63,790 nt of DNA from Sedimentisphaerales bacterium (lineage in GTDB: Bacteria > Planctomycetota > Phycisphaerae > Sedimentisphaerales > Anaerobacaceae), in contig JAFGLV010000016.1 of assembly GCA_016927855.1 (NCBI GenBank), positions 1-63,790 on the forward strand, read 5' to 3'. Numbering within the stretch: position 1 is the first letter of the stretch; every line of letters starts with the position of its first letter. Positions 9,325-17,826 of the stretch are shown piece after piece. The notes under the pieces are model-generated. The model did not search any database. It saw only the letters and a program-made list of their open reading frames with translations, and was not told the DNA's origin. The position numbers and the translations under genes were made by a program.

Positions 9325-10548
9325 ATGGCAAGCACGAAGCGATTGACAATCATGGTGGCCTGTTGCGTGGTTCTGGTGGGCGCCGGCATCGCCGCGGCGC
9401 AGGACTGGCCGCAATGGCTGGGACCGAACCGCGATGCGCGCGTCAGCGACTTTGACGCGCCGGAGCAGTGGCCGGCGGAGTTGACGCAGAAATGGAAGAT
9501 CGCGGTCGGTGCCGGGGACGCGACGCCTGCCTTGGTCGGCGACAGGCTCTACGTCTTTACGCGGCAAGGCGACGAGGAAGTCATCATGTGCCTGAACGCT
9601 TCCGACGGCAAGGACATCTGGCAGGACAGGTACACTGCTCGTGAAGTGACGGGTGCGGCCGCACGCCACCCCGGACCCAGGAGTTCGGTCACAGTGACAG
9701 ATGGTAAGGTCATCACGCTCGGCGTCGGCGGCATCCTTTCTTGTCTCGACGCCAGCGGTAAGGTGCTTTGGCGCAATGACAAGTATACAGGCGTGCCGCA
9801 GTTCTTCACGTCCATGTCGCCGATCGTCGTCGATGGTATGTGCATCGCTCACCTCGGCGGCCGTGACGATGGTGCGATCGTTGCCTTCGACCTGGCCAGC
9901 GGCGACGAGAAGTGGAAATGGACCGGAGAAGGGCCTTCGTATGCATCGCCTGTCGTCATGACCGTGGGCGGCGTCAAGCAGGTGGTCGTGCAGACGGAGC
10001 AGAGCCTCCTGGGGCTGGCGGTCAGTGACGGCAGCACGGTCCTCTGGCAGATCGCGACCCCGGCGCAGAGGCGTTTCTACAACGCCGCGACGCCGATTAT
10101 CGCCGGACCGATGGTCATCTACACCGGACAAGGGCAGGGCACCAAAGCGGCAAAGATCGAGAAACAGGGCGACAAGTTCAACGTCACCGAACTCTGGACC
10201 AACAGCGATCTCGGCACGCAGTACAACACGCCGGTGCTCAAGAACGGTCTGCTCTTCGGGCTCTCCAACGACGGTTTGCTGTTCTGTCTGAACGCCGAGA
10301 CGGGCAAGACCGCCTGGACCGATACGACCAAGCGCCAGGGCTTCGGGTGCACGATTGACGCCGGTTCGGTCCTGCTGGCGCTGTCCAGTGACTCGCAACT
10401 GGTCGTCTTCAAGCCCGACGGCGAGCAGTTCAACGAGGTCGCTTCGTACAAGGTGGCCGAGACGCCGGTTTATGCCTGCCCGGTGGCATCGGGCAATCGC
10501 ATCTACGTCAAGGACCAGGACTCGCTGACGCTCTGGACGGTGGATTGA
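9325..10548 (+). CDS. Exported PQQ-type beta-propeller protein
   Basis: The ATG at 9325, with AGGGAGG upstream, gives 407 residues with a clear signal peptide (hydrophobic core about residues 8-24, cleavage near AAAQ). The mature part starts WPQWLGPNRDA, typical of the PQQ-like WD40 proteins common in planctomycetes, and repeats the xxG(x)xxCLDAxxGKxxW blade motif (CLNASDGKDIW, CLDASGKVLW, CLNAETGKTAW). Seven to eight blades are likely. Quinoprotein catalytic residues are not evident, so it is more likely a periplasmic binding or scaffold protein than a dehydrogenase. The frame extends upstream to 8470, but that part is antisense to the aldolase. Confidence 0.87.
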   Translation: MASTKRLTIMVACCVVLVGAGIAAAQDWPQWLGPNRDARVSDFDAPEQWPAELTQKWKIAVGAGDATPALVGDRLYVFTRQGDEEVIMCLNASDGKDIWQDRYTAREVTGAAARHPGPRSSVTVTDGKVITLGVGGILSCLDASGKVLWRNDKYTGVPQFFTSMSPIVVDGMCIAHLGGRDDGAIVAFDLASGDEKWKWTGEGPSYASPVVMTVGGVKQVVVQTEQSLLGLAVSDGSTVLWQIATPAQRRFYNAATPIIAGPMVIYTGQGQGTKAAKIEKQGDKFNVTELWTNSDLGTQYNTPVLKNGLLFGLSNDGLLFCLNAETGKTAWTDTTKRQGFGCTIDAGSVLLALSSDSQLVVFKPDGEQFNEVASYKVAETPVYACPVASGNRIYVKDQDSLTLWTVD

Positions 10549-11031
10549 CGGCGACGTGATTGGAGCGCGCGTGGCAGCCTCAAGGCCTGTCCTGAGCACA
10601 GCCGAATGGATCCCCAGGACTTGGGGATGGTCTTGGAGCCCGTAGCAGAATGATCTCTGTATGGCGGTAGCGGCATGGACGGTGTAGGGGCAACCCCCTG
10701 TGGTTGCCCAGAGCTTGCCCTGAGCCCCGTCGAATGGGGCAGGCACGGGGACCTGCCCCTACACATCACATCGGTCATTCCGTTGGGGCTCGGGGGCATC
10801 CTCTCGGGGTTGGGCACATGGTCGTATCGACGGGCCATCCCCAAACCTGCGCTTCGCTCCGGCTTGAGGCTGCCACCCGGCTGGTACACGCGGAAATCTG
10901 CAACAGTCGTGTGACTATTGCGGCAATCGTGCGTCTATGTGTACTGAGGACGACGCGTGTGATGGGTTCGTGCGGCGTCCACGGACGTGATCCTGGGGGC
11001 GAGACGTAGATATGTCAGAAAGGATGGCTTT
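10549..11031. repeat. Gene-free spacer filled with dispersed repeats
   Basis: No gene is supported. The stretch contains palindromic pieces: near 10680-10765 an arm with GTAGGGGCAACCCC and, after a central segment, GGGGACCTGCCCCTAC; and at about 10835-10880 a segment that recurs in opposite orientation at about 20990-21036. It separates the PQQ-repeat gene from sppA. Confidence 0.5.
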
Positions 11032-12879
11032 ATGAACGGCGCGAAGAGACAACTGCTGCGGATCGTGGTGGGACTGGTGTTTGTTTTGGGCGGGACCGGC
11101 TGGGCTGGGGAGGGAAATCCGGCGCCGCCGGCCGTCGTGGCCCATTTCCACCTGAGCGGGGCCCTGACCGAATCGCCGATGGCCGACAGTCTCGGTCTGC
11201 TGGCACAGGAGATGCTATCGTTGCGGAGTCTGGTGGAGCGGATCGACGAAGCCGGCAGCGATGACGCGGTCAAGGCGGTGATCCTGACCTACGACGGCAT
11301 GTCCTATGGCCTTGGGCAGTTGGAGGAGATGCGGGCGGCCCTCGACCGGCTGAAAGCCGCCGGCAAGAAGGTCTACGTTCACGCCGAAGGCATGAGCACC
11401 TTCGTCTACGGCCTGCTCTGCGCCGGTGATTACCTCAGCGTCGCGCCGCAGTCATCTCTCTGGCTGACCGGCCTGTATGGCGAATCCCTCTATGTCAAGG
11501 ACCTGCTGGACAAGATCGGGGTCCAGGCGGATTTCATGCACGTGGGCGATTACAAGTCCGCCGCCGAGATGCTGACGCGCACGACGCCCAGCGAGGAGGC
11601 GGAGGAAAACATCAACTGGCTGCTCGACGGCATCTATGGTTCCGCGGTGGACATGATCGCGGCGTCGCGCCGCAAGACTCCGGCGCAGGTGCGCGACCTG
11701 ATCGATCGTGGGCCATACCTGGCCGACGAGGCGCTGAAGGAAGGTCTGATCGACGCCGTCCAGACGCAGGAGGCGTTCCTGGCTCACGTCAAGGCACAGG
11801 TGGGCGGGTCGGTGAAGATTGACAACCGCTACGGCCGGGAGAAGAAACCCGAGATCAACGTCGCCAGTCCGCTGGGCCTCTTCGCGATTCTCAGCGAGCT
11901 GTTCAAGCCGCCGCAGATGGAGCCGAAGAAGGACAGCATCGCGCTCATTTACGTCGAAGGCGCCATCCTTCCAGGCTACGGCCAGCCGAGTCTGTTTGGA
12001 GGGGCGGCCGCTTTCAGCGGCGACATCCGCAAGGCGCTGCAAACCGCAGCCGACGATGATTCGGTCAAGGCGGTCGTGATGCGCGTGGACTCGCCCGGCG
12101 GCTCCGCAGAGGCCAGCGAAGTGATCCTCAACGCCACGCGCCTCGTCCAGATCGACAACAAACCCTTCGTCGTCTCGATGGGCGACGTCGCGGCCAGCGG
12201 AGGCTATTATATCTCCTGCGGCGCCGACGTCATCTTCGCCGACGAAGCGACCGTCACCGCCTCCATCGGCGTCGTGGGCGGCAAGCTCGTCACGCAGGAT
12301 TTGTGGACCATGCTGGGCGTCAACTGGGTCGGCTACAAGCGCGGCGCCAATTCCGACATTTTCAGCAGTTCCGCGCCGTTCAGCGACGCGCAGCGGAAGA
12401 CGCTGGAGCAGTACATGCAGAAGGTCTACGACGTGTTCAAAGGGCACGTCACCGAAGGTCGCGGCAGCAAGCTGACCAAGCCGCTGGACGAGATGGCCGG
12501 CGGACGGGTCTACACCGGCAAGCAAGCCCTGGGGTTAGGCTTGGTCGATCAGATCGGCGGGCTCAAGCAGGCGATCGAATACGCGGCCGCCAAAGCGTCG
12601 CTGAGAGACTACGAGGTCCGCGTCGTTCCCCGTCCGATTGACTTTGTCACCGCCTTGCTGGAGGAGATTTCCGGTGAAGGCGAAAGACCGACGGACCTGG
12701 CGTTCCCCGACGCGACGAGTCTCCTGGCGGGCCGGCCGCACCTGATGAGCGCTTATGAACTCCTGCGCTGCACGGAGCCCCAGCGGGCCCAGGCGCTTTA
12801 CCAGGCGCTCCAGCGCATCGAGCTGATCCGCCGCGAAGGCGTCATCATGATGATGCCTTTCGATCCGATCCTGCATTGA
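11032..12879 (+). CDS. sppA: Signal peptide peptidase SppA, long (67K) type
   Basis: The ATG at 11032 (AAAGGA upstream) yields 615 residues with an N-terminal hydrophobic signal or anchor. Two tandem ClpP-like domains are visible. The first contains GDYKSAAE, whose Lys (about residue 175) is the general base in the long SppA type. The second contains DSPGGSAEASE and MGDVAASGGYY, whose Ser (about 389) is the nucleophile. SppA digests leftover signal peptides in the cytoplasmic membrane from the periplasmic side. Length and domain order fit the E. coli-type enzyme rather than the short Bacillus type. The C-terminus extends about 70 residues past the peptidase core. Confidence 0.9.
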   Translation: MNGAKRQLLRIVVGLVFVLGGTGWAGEGNPAPPAVVAHFHLSGALTESPMADSLGLLAQEMLSLRSLVERIDEAGSDDAVKAVILTYDGMSYGLGQLEEMRAALDRLKAAGKKVYVHAEGMSTFVYGLLCAGDYLSVAPQSSLWLTGLYGESLYVKDLLDKIGVQADFMHVGDYKSAAEMLTRTTPSEEAEENINWLLDGIYGSAVDMIAASRRKTPAQVRDLIDRGPYLADEALKEGLIDAVQTQEAFLAHVKAQVGGSVKIDNRYGREKKPEINVASPLGLFAILSELFKPPQMEPKKDSIALIYVEGAILPGYGQPSLFGGAAAFSGDIRKALQTAADDDSVKAVVMRVDSPGGSAEASEVILNATRLVQIDNKPFVVSMGDVAASGGYYISCGADVIFADEATVTASIGVVGGKLVTQDLWTMLGVNWVGYKRGANSDIFSSSAPFSDAQRKTLEQYMQKVYDVFKGHVTEGRGSKLTKPLDEMAGGRVYTGKQALGLGLVDQIGGLKQAIEYAAAKASLRDYEVRVVPRPIDFVTALLEEISGEGERPTDLAFPDATSLLAGRPHLMSAYELLRCTEPQRAQALYQALQRIELIRREGVIMMMPFDPILH

Positions 12880-12950
12880 CCCGTTTGCAACCGTAACGAG
12901 CGTCGCAACCGCAGCCGCTTGCCGATCGACAGAGCAAACGGGAGGGGCTT

Positions 12951-13010
12951 GTTCGGAGTTCCGCCTTCAGGCGGGTCAGAACGAAACCGCCTGAAGGCGG
13001 AACTCCGAAC
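12951..13010. repeat. Perfect 24-bp inverted repeat
   Basis: Arms at 12951-12974 and 12987-13010 are exact reverse complements around a 12-base loop. The arms themselves contain a CCGCCTTCAGGCGG palindrome. There is no T-tract, so it is more like a REP-type element than a classical terminator. It lies between convergent genes and could still fold in RNA from either strand. Confidence 0.8.
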
Positions 13011-13057
13011 GCGCGCACGACACGGCGGGTATTCACGGAACGGATGGCGTGACGGCA

Positions 13058-14770
13058 TTATTCTCTCAGCGTCAGCGTCACGAAGCCTGGCCGGTCGTTG
13101 TCGAGCCTGGTCATCAGGTTGACACTGGGCCAGCCGGGCCACTCGTCGAAGTCCTCGACGTAGAACGTCAGGCGGATCGACTCGCCGGCCGCGAAGGTCA
13201 CGCCGGGCACGACGCTCTGCGGGATCGCCATCTCGATCATGTAGCCGACCTCGTGCAATGTGTACCTGGCGGTCACGGCAGCAGTATCGAGCGGGTGCCA
13301 GGGATCGTTGGGCTCATCCTCGTAGTAGTTGTGTGCGAAGACCTCGGCCCGGCCGCGCTGGCCTCGCGGCACGACGTAGAATCGGTAGTTCTGATTGCCG
13401 TGAAAGAACTCCCACCCGTCCTTCTGCGCGTCGATGCGGATCTGGAAGTTGTCCACCCACCAGGGTTCATCGTAGTACAGACCGAGCATCTCGTCGCCGA
13501 CGTCGGCGGCCACGTAAAGCACGCCGTCAGACCAGCTAGTGTACACCGTGGCGCTCAGATCGACGTTATGGATTTGGTACTCAACGGTCCGGGCGTATTC
13601 GCCGGGCAAGATGATGCCGTCAACGTTCGGGACTCCTCGGTTCACCACCTCGCTACAGTTCCAGAGCGGGTGCACGTCGTCGCCGTCCGCCAGACCGTCC
13701 TTGTCCGTGTCCGGCACGAGCGGGTTGGATGCGTCATGGTACGCAGCGAACATCTCGTCAAGATCGCTGAGCCCGTCGTCGTCGGAGTCGACATCGTTGG
13801 GCGAGGTACCGAGCGTCGCCTCCGTGATCGGCGCCGAGCCTGTATCCGGCACACCGTCCTCGTCCTCGTCCGGCGCGGTTCGCACACGGGCCCAGTTCGG
13901 ATGCAACATCAGCCAGCTATTGGGGTCGAGGATATGGCAGATCATGAAGTTGAATTCCTGGCCACAATCGACGGCGTAGGGAAAATCCCGAGCCCGGTCG
14001 GCGTGGAACATATCGTTGCCCATCGGGTTGCCGCTGCCCTGGAAGATGGCGTCGATCGCGTGCAGATACTCGTGCTCGGTGACCTGCTCGACCTCCAGAC
14101 CCCAGGCCATGGGATTGGCGATGTAGGCAGCGTTGCCCATGCAGCCCATGTCCGGCCCGTACGTGCCTCCGCCAATCGGCGCGTACGCCGTTTCGCAGTT
14201 GACGAAGGCGTAGGAGACCAGCACGACCGCGTACTGACCGTTGACGATCCCGGCCGCGCGGAGATCGTCCTCGACGGAATGGACGTTGTCACACCGCCAG
14301 AAGGGCAGCCAATAGCCACCATTACCCCAGTCCCACATCTGCTCCGGTGTGAGCGTCCGCTCGTCCGGATCGTCCCCGACGATCAGAAAGTCCGTCTTCA
14401 TGTCGAACTTCAAGCGCGACGCGCGCCAGAAGAACTTGCGGGCCTCCTCGATCTGGCCGACGACCTCGGCCACCTGGCTCTCGGTCAGGCGGACCTGACA
14501 GTCGGCGTTGTGGTAATAGCTCGTGTAGATCACACAGATGGTGGGGACCTCGACGTATTGAGTCGTCTGGGGCGCCCGCGGCGCCAGCGCAGTGGCGGCC
14601 AACGGTTTGGGTTCAACTGCTGGCCCGAGCGCCTCGACGAAGAAACCGGGCTGCGGTTTTTGCCCGACCATTTCGGGTGGCTCGGTGGGGCGCTCCGAGG
14701 CCGCCGAAGGGACAATCGCGCCTGCCGCCATGACCAGGACCGCCAGAGTTGCTAACCTGCGCCGCCTCAT
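13058..14770 (-). CDS. Secreted putative zinc metallopeptidase with TSP3-like repeats and CBM9-like domain
   Basis: This 570-residue protein has a signal peptide (LATLAVLVMAAGAIVPSAAS). The N-terminal half has HEYLH (about residue 234-238) in VTEHEYLHAIDAIF, matching the zincin HExxH motif, so a metallopeptidase is likely though the family is not recognised. Residues about 295-360 hold aspartate-rich calcium-type repeats (DEDEDGVPD, DSDDDGLSD, DTDKDGLADGDD). The C-terminal about 190 residues (from VDGIILPGEY) resemble the CBM9/DOMON-like sandwich used for sugar binding. The layout suggests a calcium-stabilised extracellular enzyme attached to polysaccharide. It is divergent from the M1 aminopeptidase gene. 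Confidence 0.75.
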   Translation of the reverse strand: MRRRRLATLAVLVMAAGAIVPSAASERPTEPPEMVGQKPQPGFFVEALGPAVEPKPLAATALAPRAPQTTQYVEVPTICVIYTSYYHNADCQVRLTESQVAEVVGQIEEARKFFWRASRLKFDMKTDFLIVGDDPDERTLTPEQMWDWGNGGYWLPFWRCDNVHSVEDDLRAAGIVNGQYAVVLVSYAFVNCETAYAPIGGGTYGPDMGCMGNAAYIANPMAWGLEVEQVTEHEYLHAIDAIFQGSGNPMGNDMFHADRARDFPYAVDCGQEFNFMICHILDPNSWLMLHPNWARVRTAPDEDEDGVPDTGSAPITEATLGTSPNDVDSDDDGLSDLDEMFAAYHDASNPLVPDTDKDGLADGDDVHPLWNCSEVVNRGVPNVDGIILPGEYARTVEYQIHNVDLSATVYTSWSDGVLYVAADVGDEMLGLYYDEPWWVDNFQIRIDAQKDGWEFFHGNQNYRFYVVPRGQRGRAEVFAHNYYEDEPNDPWHPLDTAAVTARYTLHEVGYMIEMAIPQSVVPGVTFAAGESIRLTFYVEDFDEWPGWPSVNLMTRLDNDRPGFVTLTLRE

Positions 14771-15076
14771 TGTCTGCTGCCTTTCGATCCGGATTCACTG
14801 CCTACCCAGCCCACTGTCCGTCCGTAGCGATGCGGCTCGAAGTGACCTCCGCACTTTCCCTGAGACGGTATTATGACAGAAATGCTGGGCATTTTCAAGT
14901 CTGTCGATATCGATATCGATTGCCGAGTAGGTCGTGCGTCCCGCACGACTGGCGAGCGGGACGCTCGCTCTACCGGCCCGGTCGTGGGTTGTTCTCTTGC
15001 CTTTCTGGTGGTATATTCGCTCGCGTCGGCAGGCGCCGATGTCCTGCTCAACCATACTTCGAGAAAGGCTGATATC
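14771..15076. other. Divergent promoter region
   Basis: This 306-base spacer separates the divergently transcribed zincin and aminopeptidase genes. It contains the rightward promoter candidate described separately; no gene or repeat is evident. Confidence 0.45.
14989..15017 (+). promoter_or_regulatory. Putative sigma70-type promoter of the M1 aminopeptidase gene
   Basis: TTGTTC at 14989-14994 and TATATT at 15012-15017 are separated by exactly 17 bases, about 60 bases before the chosen ATG. This is consistent with a housekeeping promoter. Confidence 0.5.
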
Positions 15077-17722
15077 ATGACCTCGCTACCAGAAAAACCC
15101 CTTCGATGCGTCTGTCTGTGGCTCTGCATTCTGACGTTCTGGTGCGACCTCGGGATCGCGCGGGAGCGGCCGGCTCCGTTGCGAGACGGTGTGCCGCGAC
15201 AGTACGCGCCGCCGCGGCTGGTCGATATCACGCATGTGAAGATCGACGTCACGCCCGATTTCGCCGCCCGCACCGTTACAGGCGTCACAACCATCACCTT
15301 TACCCCCATCGCCAGGCCGTTGACGGAACTGAAGCTCGACGCCATCGACCTGAATGTCGCCTCCGTAGAATCGACGGCGTCCGTCGCCGGGTACACCACC
15401 GACGACGAAGCGATCACTATCACGTTCGCGGCGCCGCTGCTGCCCGGCGAGGAAGACAGCGTGACGGTGCGATACGACGCCGAGCCCCGGCAGGGACTCT
15501 ACTTCCGCACGCCCCAGATGGGCTATCCGGAGACCGACGTGCACCTCTTTACCCAGGGCGAATCGCACGAAGCACCCCACTGGTATCCGAACTACGACTA
15601 CCCGAACGAGCGCTTCAGCTCGGAGGTGATCTGCCGCGTGCCGCCGGACATGACAGTCGTCTCCAACGGCAGGCTTGTCTCCGAGCAGATCGACGCGCGC
15701 ACGGGTCTCAAGGCGGTCCACTGGCTCCAGGCCAAGCCTCACGTCAACTACCTCGTCGCGATGGTCGCCGGCTACTTCGACAAGATCGAGTCGCAATACC
15801 GTGACATCCCACTGGCGTTCTACACGCCGCCTTCGCAGTCGGCGCAGGCCGCCAACTCGTTCGACGGCACCGCCCACATGATCGCCTTCTTCGAGGAGGA
15901 GATCGGCGTGCCCTATCCCTGGGACAAGTACGATCAGGCAGTGGTCGAGGACTTCGTCGCCGGCGGCATGGAGAACACCTCGCTGACGATCCTCGCCGAT
16001 CGCACGCTCTTTACCGACGCGACGGAGAACATCCGCTCCAGCCAGAGCCTCGTCGCGCACGAGCTGGCCCACCAGTGGTTCGGCGACTACGTCACCTGCA
16101 AGGACTGGAGCCATATCTGGCTGAACGAAGGCTTCGCGACGTACTACGAGGATCTGTACGACGGCCACAAGAACGGACGCGACTCGATGCTCTACGGCCT
16201 CTATCGCACGGCCAGCGGGATGGTCTCGCGCGGCGCCAATGAAGAGCCGATCGTGACGCGGCGTTACGAGAACGCCGACGACCAGTTCGACTATCGCACC
16301 TACGGCAAAGCCGGCTGGGTCCTGCACATGCTGCGCTGCCAACTGGGCGAGCGGCTCTATCGCAACGCGGTCCGCACCTACCTTCAGCGGCACGCGCTGG
16401 GCGTCGCGGTCACCGAGGACCTGCGCTCGATCATCGAGGAGCTGTCCGGCCGGTCCTTCGACCGGTTCTTCGATCAGTGGCTCTTCCACGGCGGCTATCC
16501 GCAGCTCAAGGTCTCCTACACCTGGTCGGAGGCGGACAAGCTCGCCAAGATCACCGTCGAGCAGACCCAGGCAGGCGAGGACGGCACGACCATCTTCTAC
16601 CTGCCCACCAAAGTCCGCTTCTCATGGGGCGAGACCTCCCTCGACCGGGAGATCCTGATCGACAGCGATCGTCACGATTTCTACTTCGCTCTGCACGGCG
16701 AGCCCAACGTCGTGCGCTTCGATCCTGACCTGACGGTGCTGGCCGACGTGACGTTCGACAAGCCCAGGGAGATGCTCTACGCCCAGCTTGCCGACACGTC
16801 CGACGTCGTCGGCCGGCTGCTGGCAGTCGATGCCCTGCGGGAGAAGAAGGACAAGAAGACCGTCGCACATCTGAAGGACACGCTCAACCGCGATCCGTTC
16901 TACGGTGTCCGGCGGGAAGCGTCGAGCGCCTTGCAGGAAATCCATACCGACGAAGCGTTCGCGGCGCTGGCCGACTCGCTCGCGCAGGACGATGCGCGCG
17001 TGCGCGTGCAGGTGGTCAGGGACATCGGTCGCTTCTATCGGCCCGAGGTCCCGGCGCTGATGGAGCAGGTGCTCGCCAGCGAGAAGAACCCCGAGATTGT
17101 GGCCGCGGCCATCGACAGCCTGGGTCGCTATCACGGCCCGCAAACGCAGGAGTACGTTCGTACGTACCTGCAATCCACGTCCTACCGCAACGAATTGGCG
17201 AGCGCCGCTATCGGCGCCATTCGCGCGCTGGACGACGCTTCGTTCGTCGATGAGCTCATGGTGGCTTTGCGCGCCGGCAAGGACCGTTTCCCCTCGCGCA
17301 GCTTCGCGACCGGACTGGAGACGCTGGCCTACATCGCCCGCGACGAGGAGGATCGCACGACGGTGCGCGAGTTTCTGGCAAGCTACGTGAACGATCCGAA
17401 GCGCGCCATCCAGAGCGGCGCCATCGGCGCGCTCGGGACCCTGGGCGATCCGAAGGCGATCCCAATCGTCGAGACCTTCGCGAGCCGCGAGGCGCGCGAC
17501 CCGCTCCAACGCACCGCCCAACGCGCTCTCACAGAGCTGCGCCAGCGGCAGGACGTTGTCCCGGAAGAAATCGTCGCGCTCCGCGAGACCGTCGCGGAAC
17601 TGAAGAAGGAAACCGACAAGCTCAAGCAGGACCTGGAAGACCTGAAGAAGCAAACAGACGCCAAAGCCCAAGCCGAGCCGGCACCCGCCGCCGACACGGC
17701 AGACGTTGCCTCGCAAGACTGA
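15077..17722 (+). CDS. M1 family aminopeptidase with C-terminal HEAT repeats
   Basis: The ATG at 15077 has GAGAAAGG upstream and gives 881 residues with a signal peptide; a longer frame from 14873 lacks support. The core shows the M1 signatures: GGMEN substrate-binding loop (about residue 295), HELAHQWFGD (HExxH, about 327) and NEGFA with the third zinc ligand (about 349). Residues about 580-830 form helical HEAT-like repeats, a layout seen in bacterial M1 proteins. The end is a Lys/Glu-rich coiled coil followed by an Ala/Pro tail. It should remove N-terminal residues from peptides outside the cytoplasmic membrane. Confidence 0.9.
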   Translation: MTSLPEKPLRCVCLWLCILTFWCDLGIARERPAPLRDGVPRQYAPPRLVDITHVKIDVTPDFAARTVTGVTTITFTPIARPLTELKLDAIDLNVASVESTASVAGYTTDDEAITITFAAPLLPGEEDSVTVRYDAEPRQGLYFRTPQMGYPETDVHLFTQGESHEAPHWYPNYDYPNERFSSEVICRVPPDMTVVSNGRLVSEQIDARTGLKAVHWLQAKPHVNYLVAMVAGYFDKIESQYRDIPLAFYTPPSQSAQAANSFDGTAHMIAFFEEEIGVPYPWDKYDQAVVEDFVAGGMENTSLTILADRTLFTDATENIRSSQSLVAHELAHQWFGDYVTCKDWSHIWLNEGFATYYEDLYDGHKNGRDSMLYGLYRTASGMVSRGANEEPIVTRRYENADDQFDYRTYGKAGWVLHMLRCQLGERLYRNAVRTYLQRHALGVAVTEDLRSIIEELSGRSFDRFFDQWLFHGGYPQLKVSYTWSEADKLAKITVEQTQAGEDGTTIFYLPTKVRFSWGETSLDREILIDSDRHDFYFALHGEPNVVRFDPDLTVLADVTFDKPREMLYAQLADTSDVVGRLLAVDALREKKDKKTVAHLKDTLNRDPFYGVRREASSALQEIHTDEAFAALADSLAQDDARVRVQVVRDIGRFYRPEVPALMEQVLASEKNPEIVAAAIDSLGRYHGPQTQEYVRTYLQSTSYRNELASAAIGAIRALDDASFVDELMVALRAGKDRFPSRSFATGLETLAYIARDEEDRTTVREFLASYVNDPKRAIQSGAIGALGTLGDPKAIPIVETFASREARDPLQRTAQRALTELRQRQDVVPEEIVALRETVAELKKETDKLKQDLEDLKKQTDAKAQAEPAPAADTADVASQD

Positions 17723-17740
17723 ACGCTGACGCCGTCTGTC

Positions 17741-17826
17741 GTAGGGGCGAATAATCATTCGCCGTCACGCGCGGGCCAGTCAACGGGTCCGGCATCCGAC
17801 AAGGGCGAATGATTATTCGCCCCTAC
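17741..17826. repeat. REP family 1, inverted pair between convergent genes
   Basis: The left half, GTAGGGGCGAATAATCATT plus CGCC (17741-17763), is matched by the inverse half at 17802-17826 ending in TTATTCGCCCCTAC. The right half overlaps the end of the GH130 gene and supplies its TAA stop. Other copies of this family are at 23973-25016. Confidence 0.85.

Noticed and set aside
13049-14755. Plus-strand frame of 568 codons
   Set aside because: It is the shadow of the secreted zincin with HExxH and calcium-type repeats on the minus strand.
15086-16489. Minus-strand frame of 467 codons
   Set aside because: It is opposite the M1 aminopeptidase and has no recognisable features.
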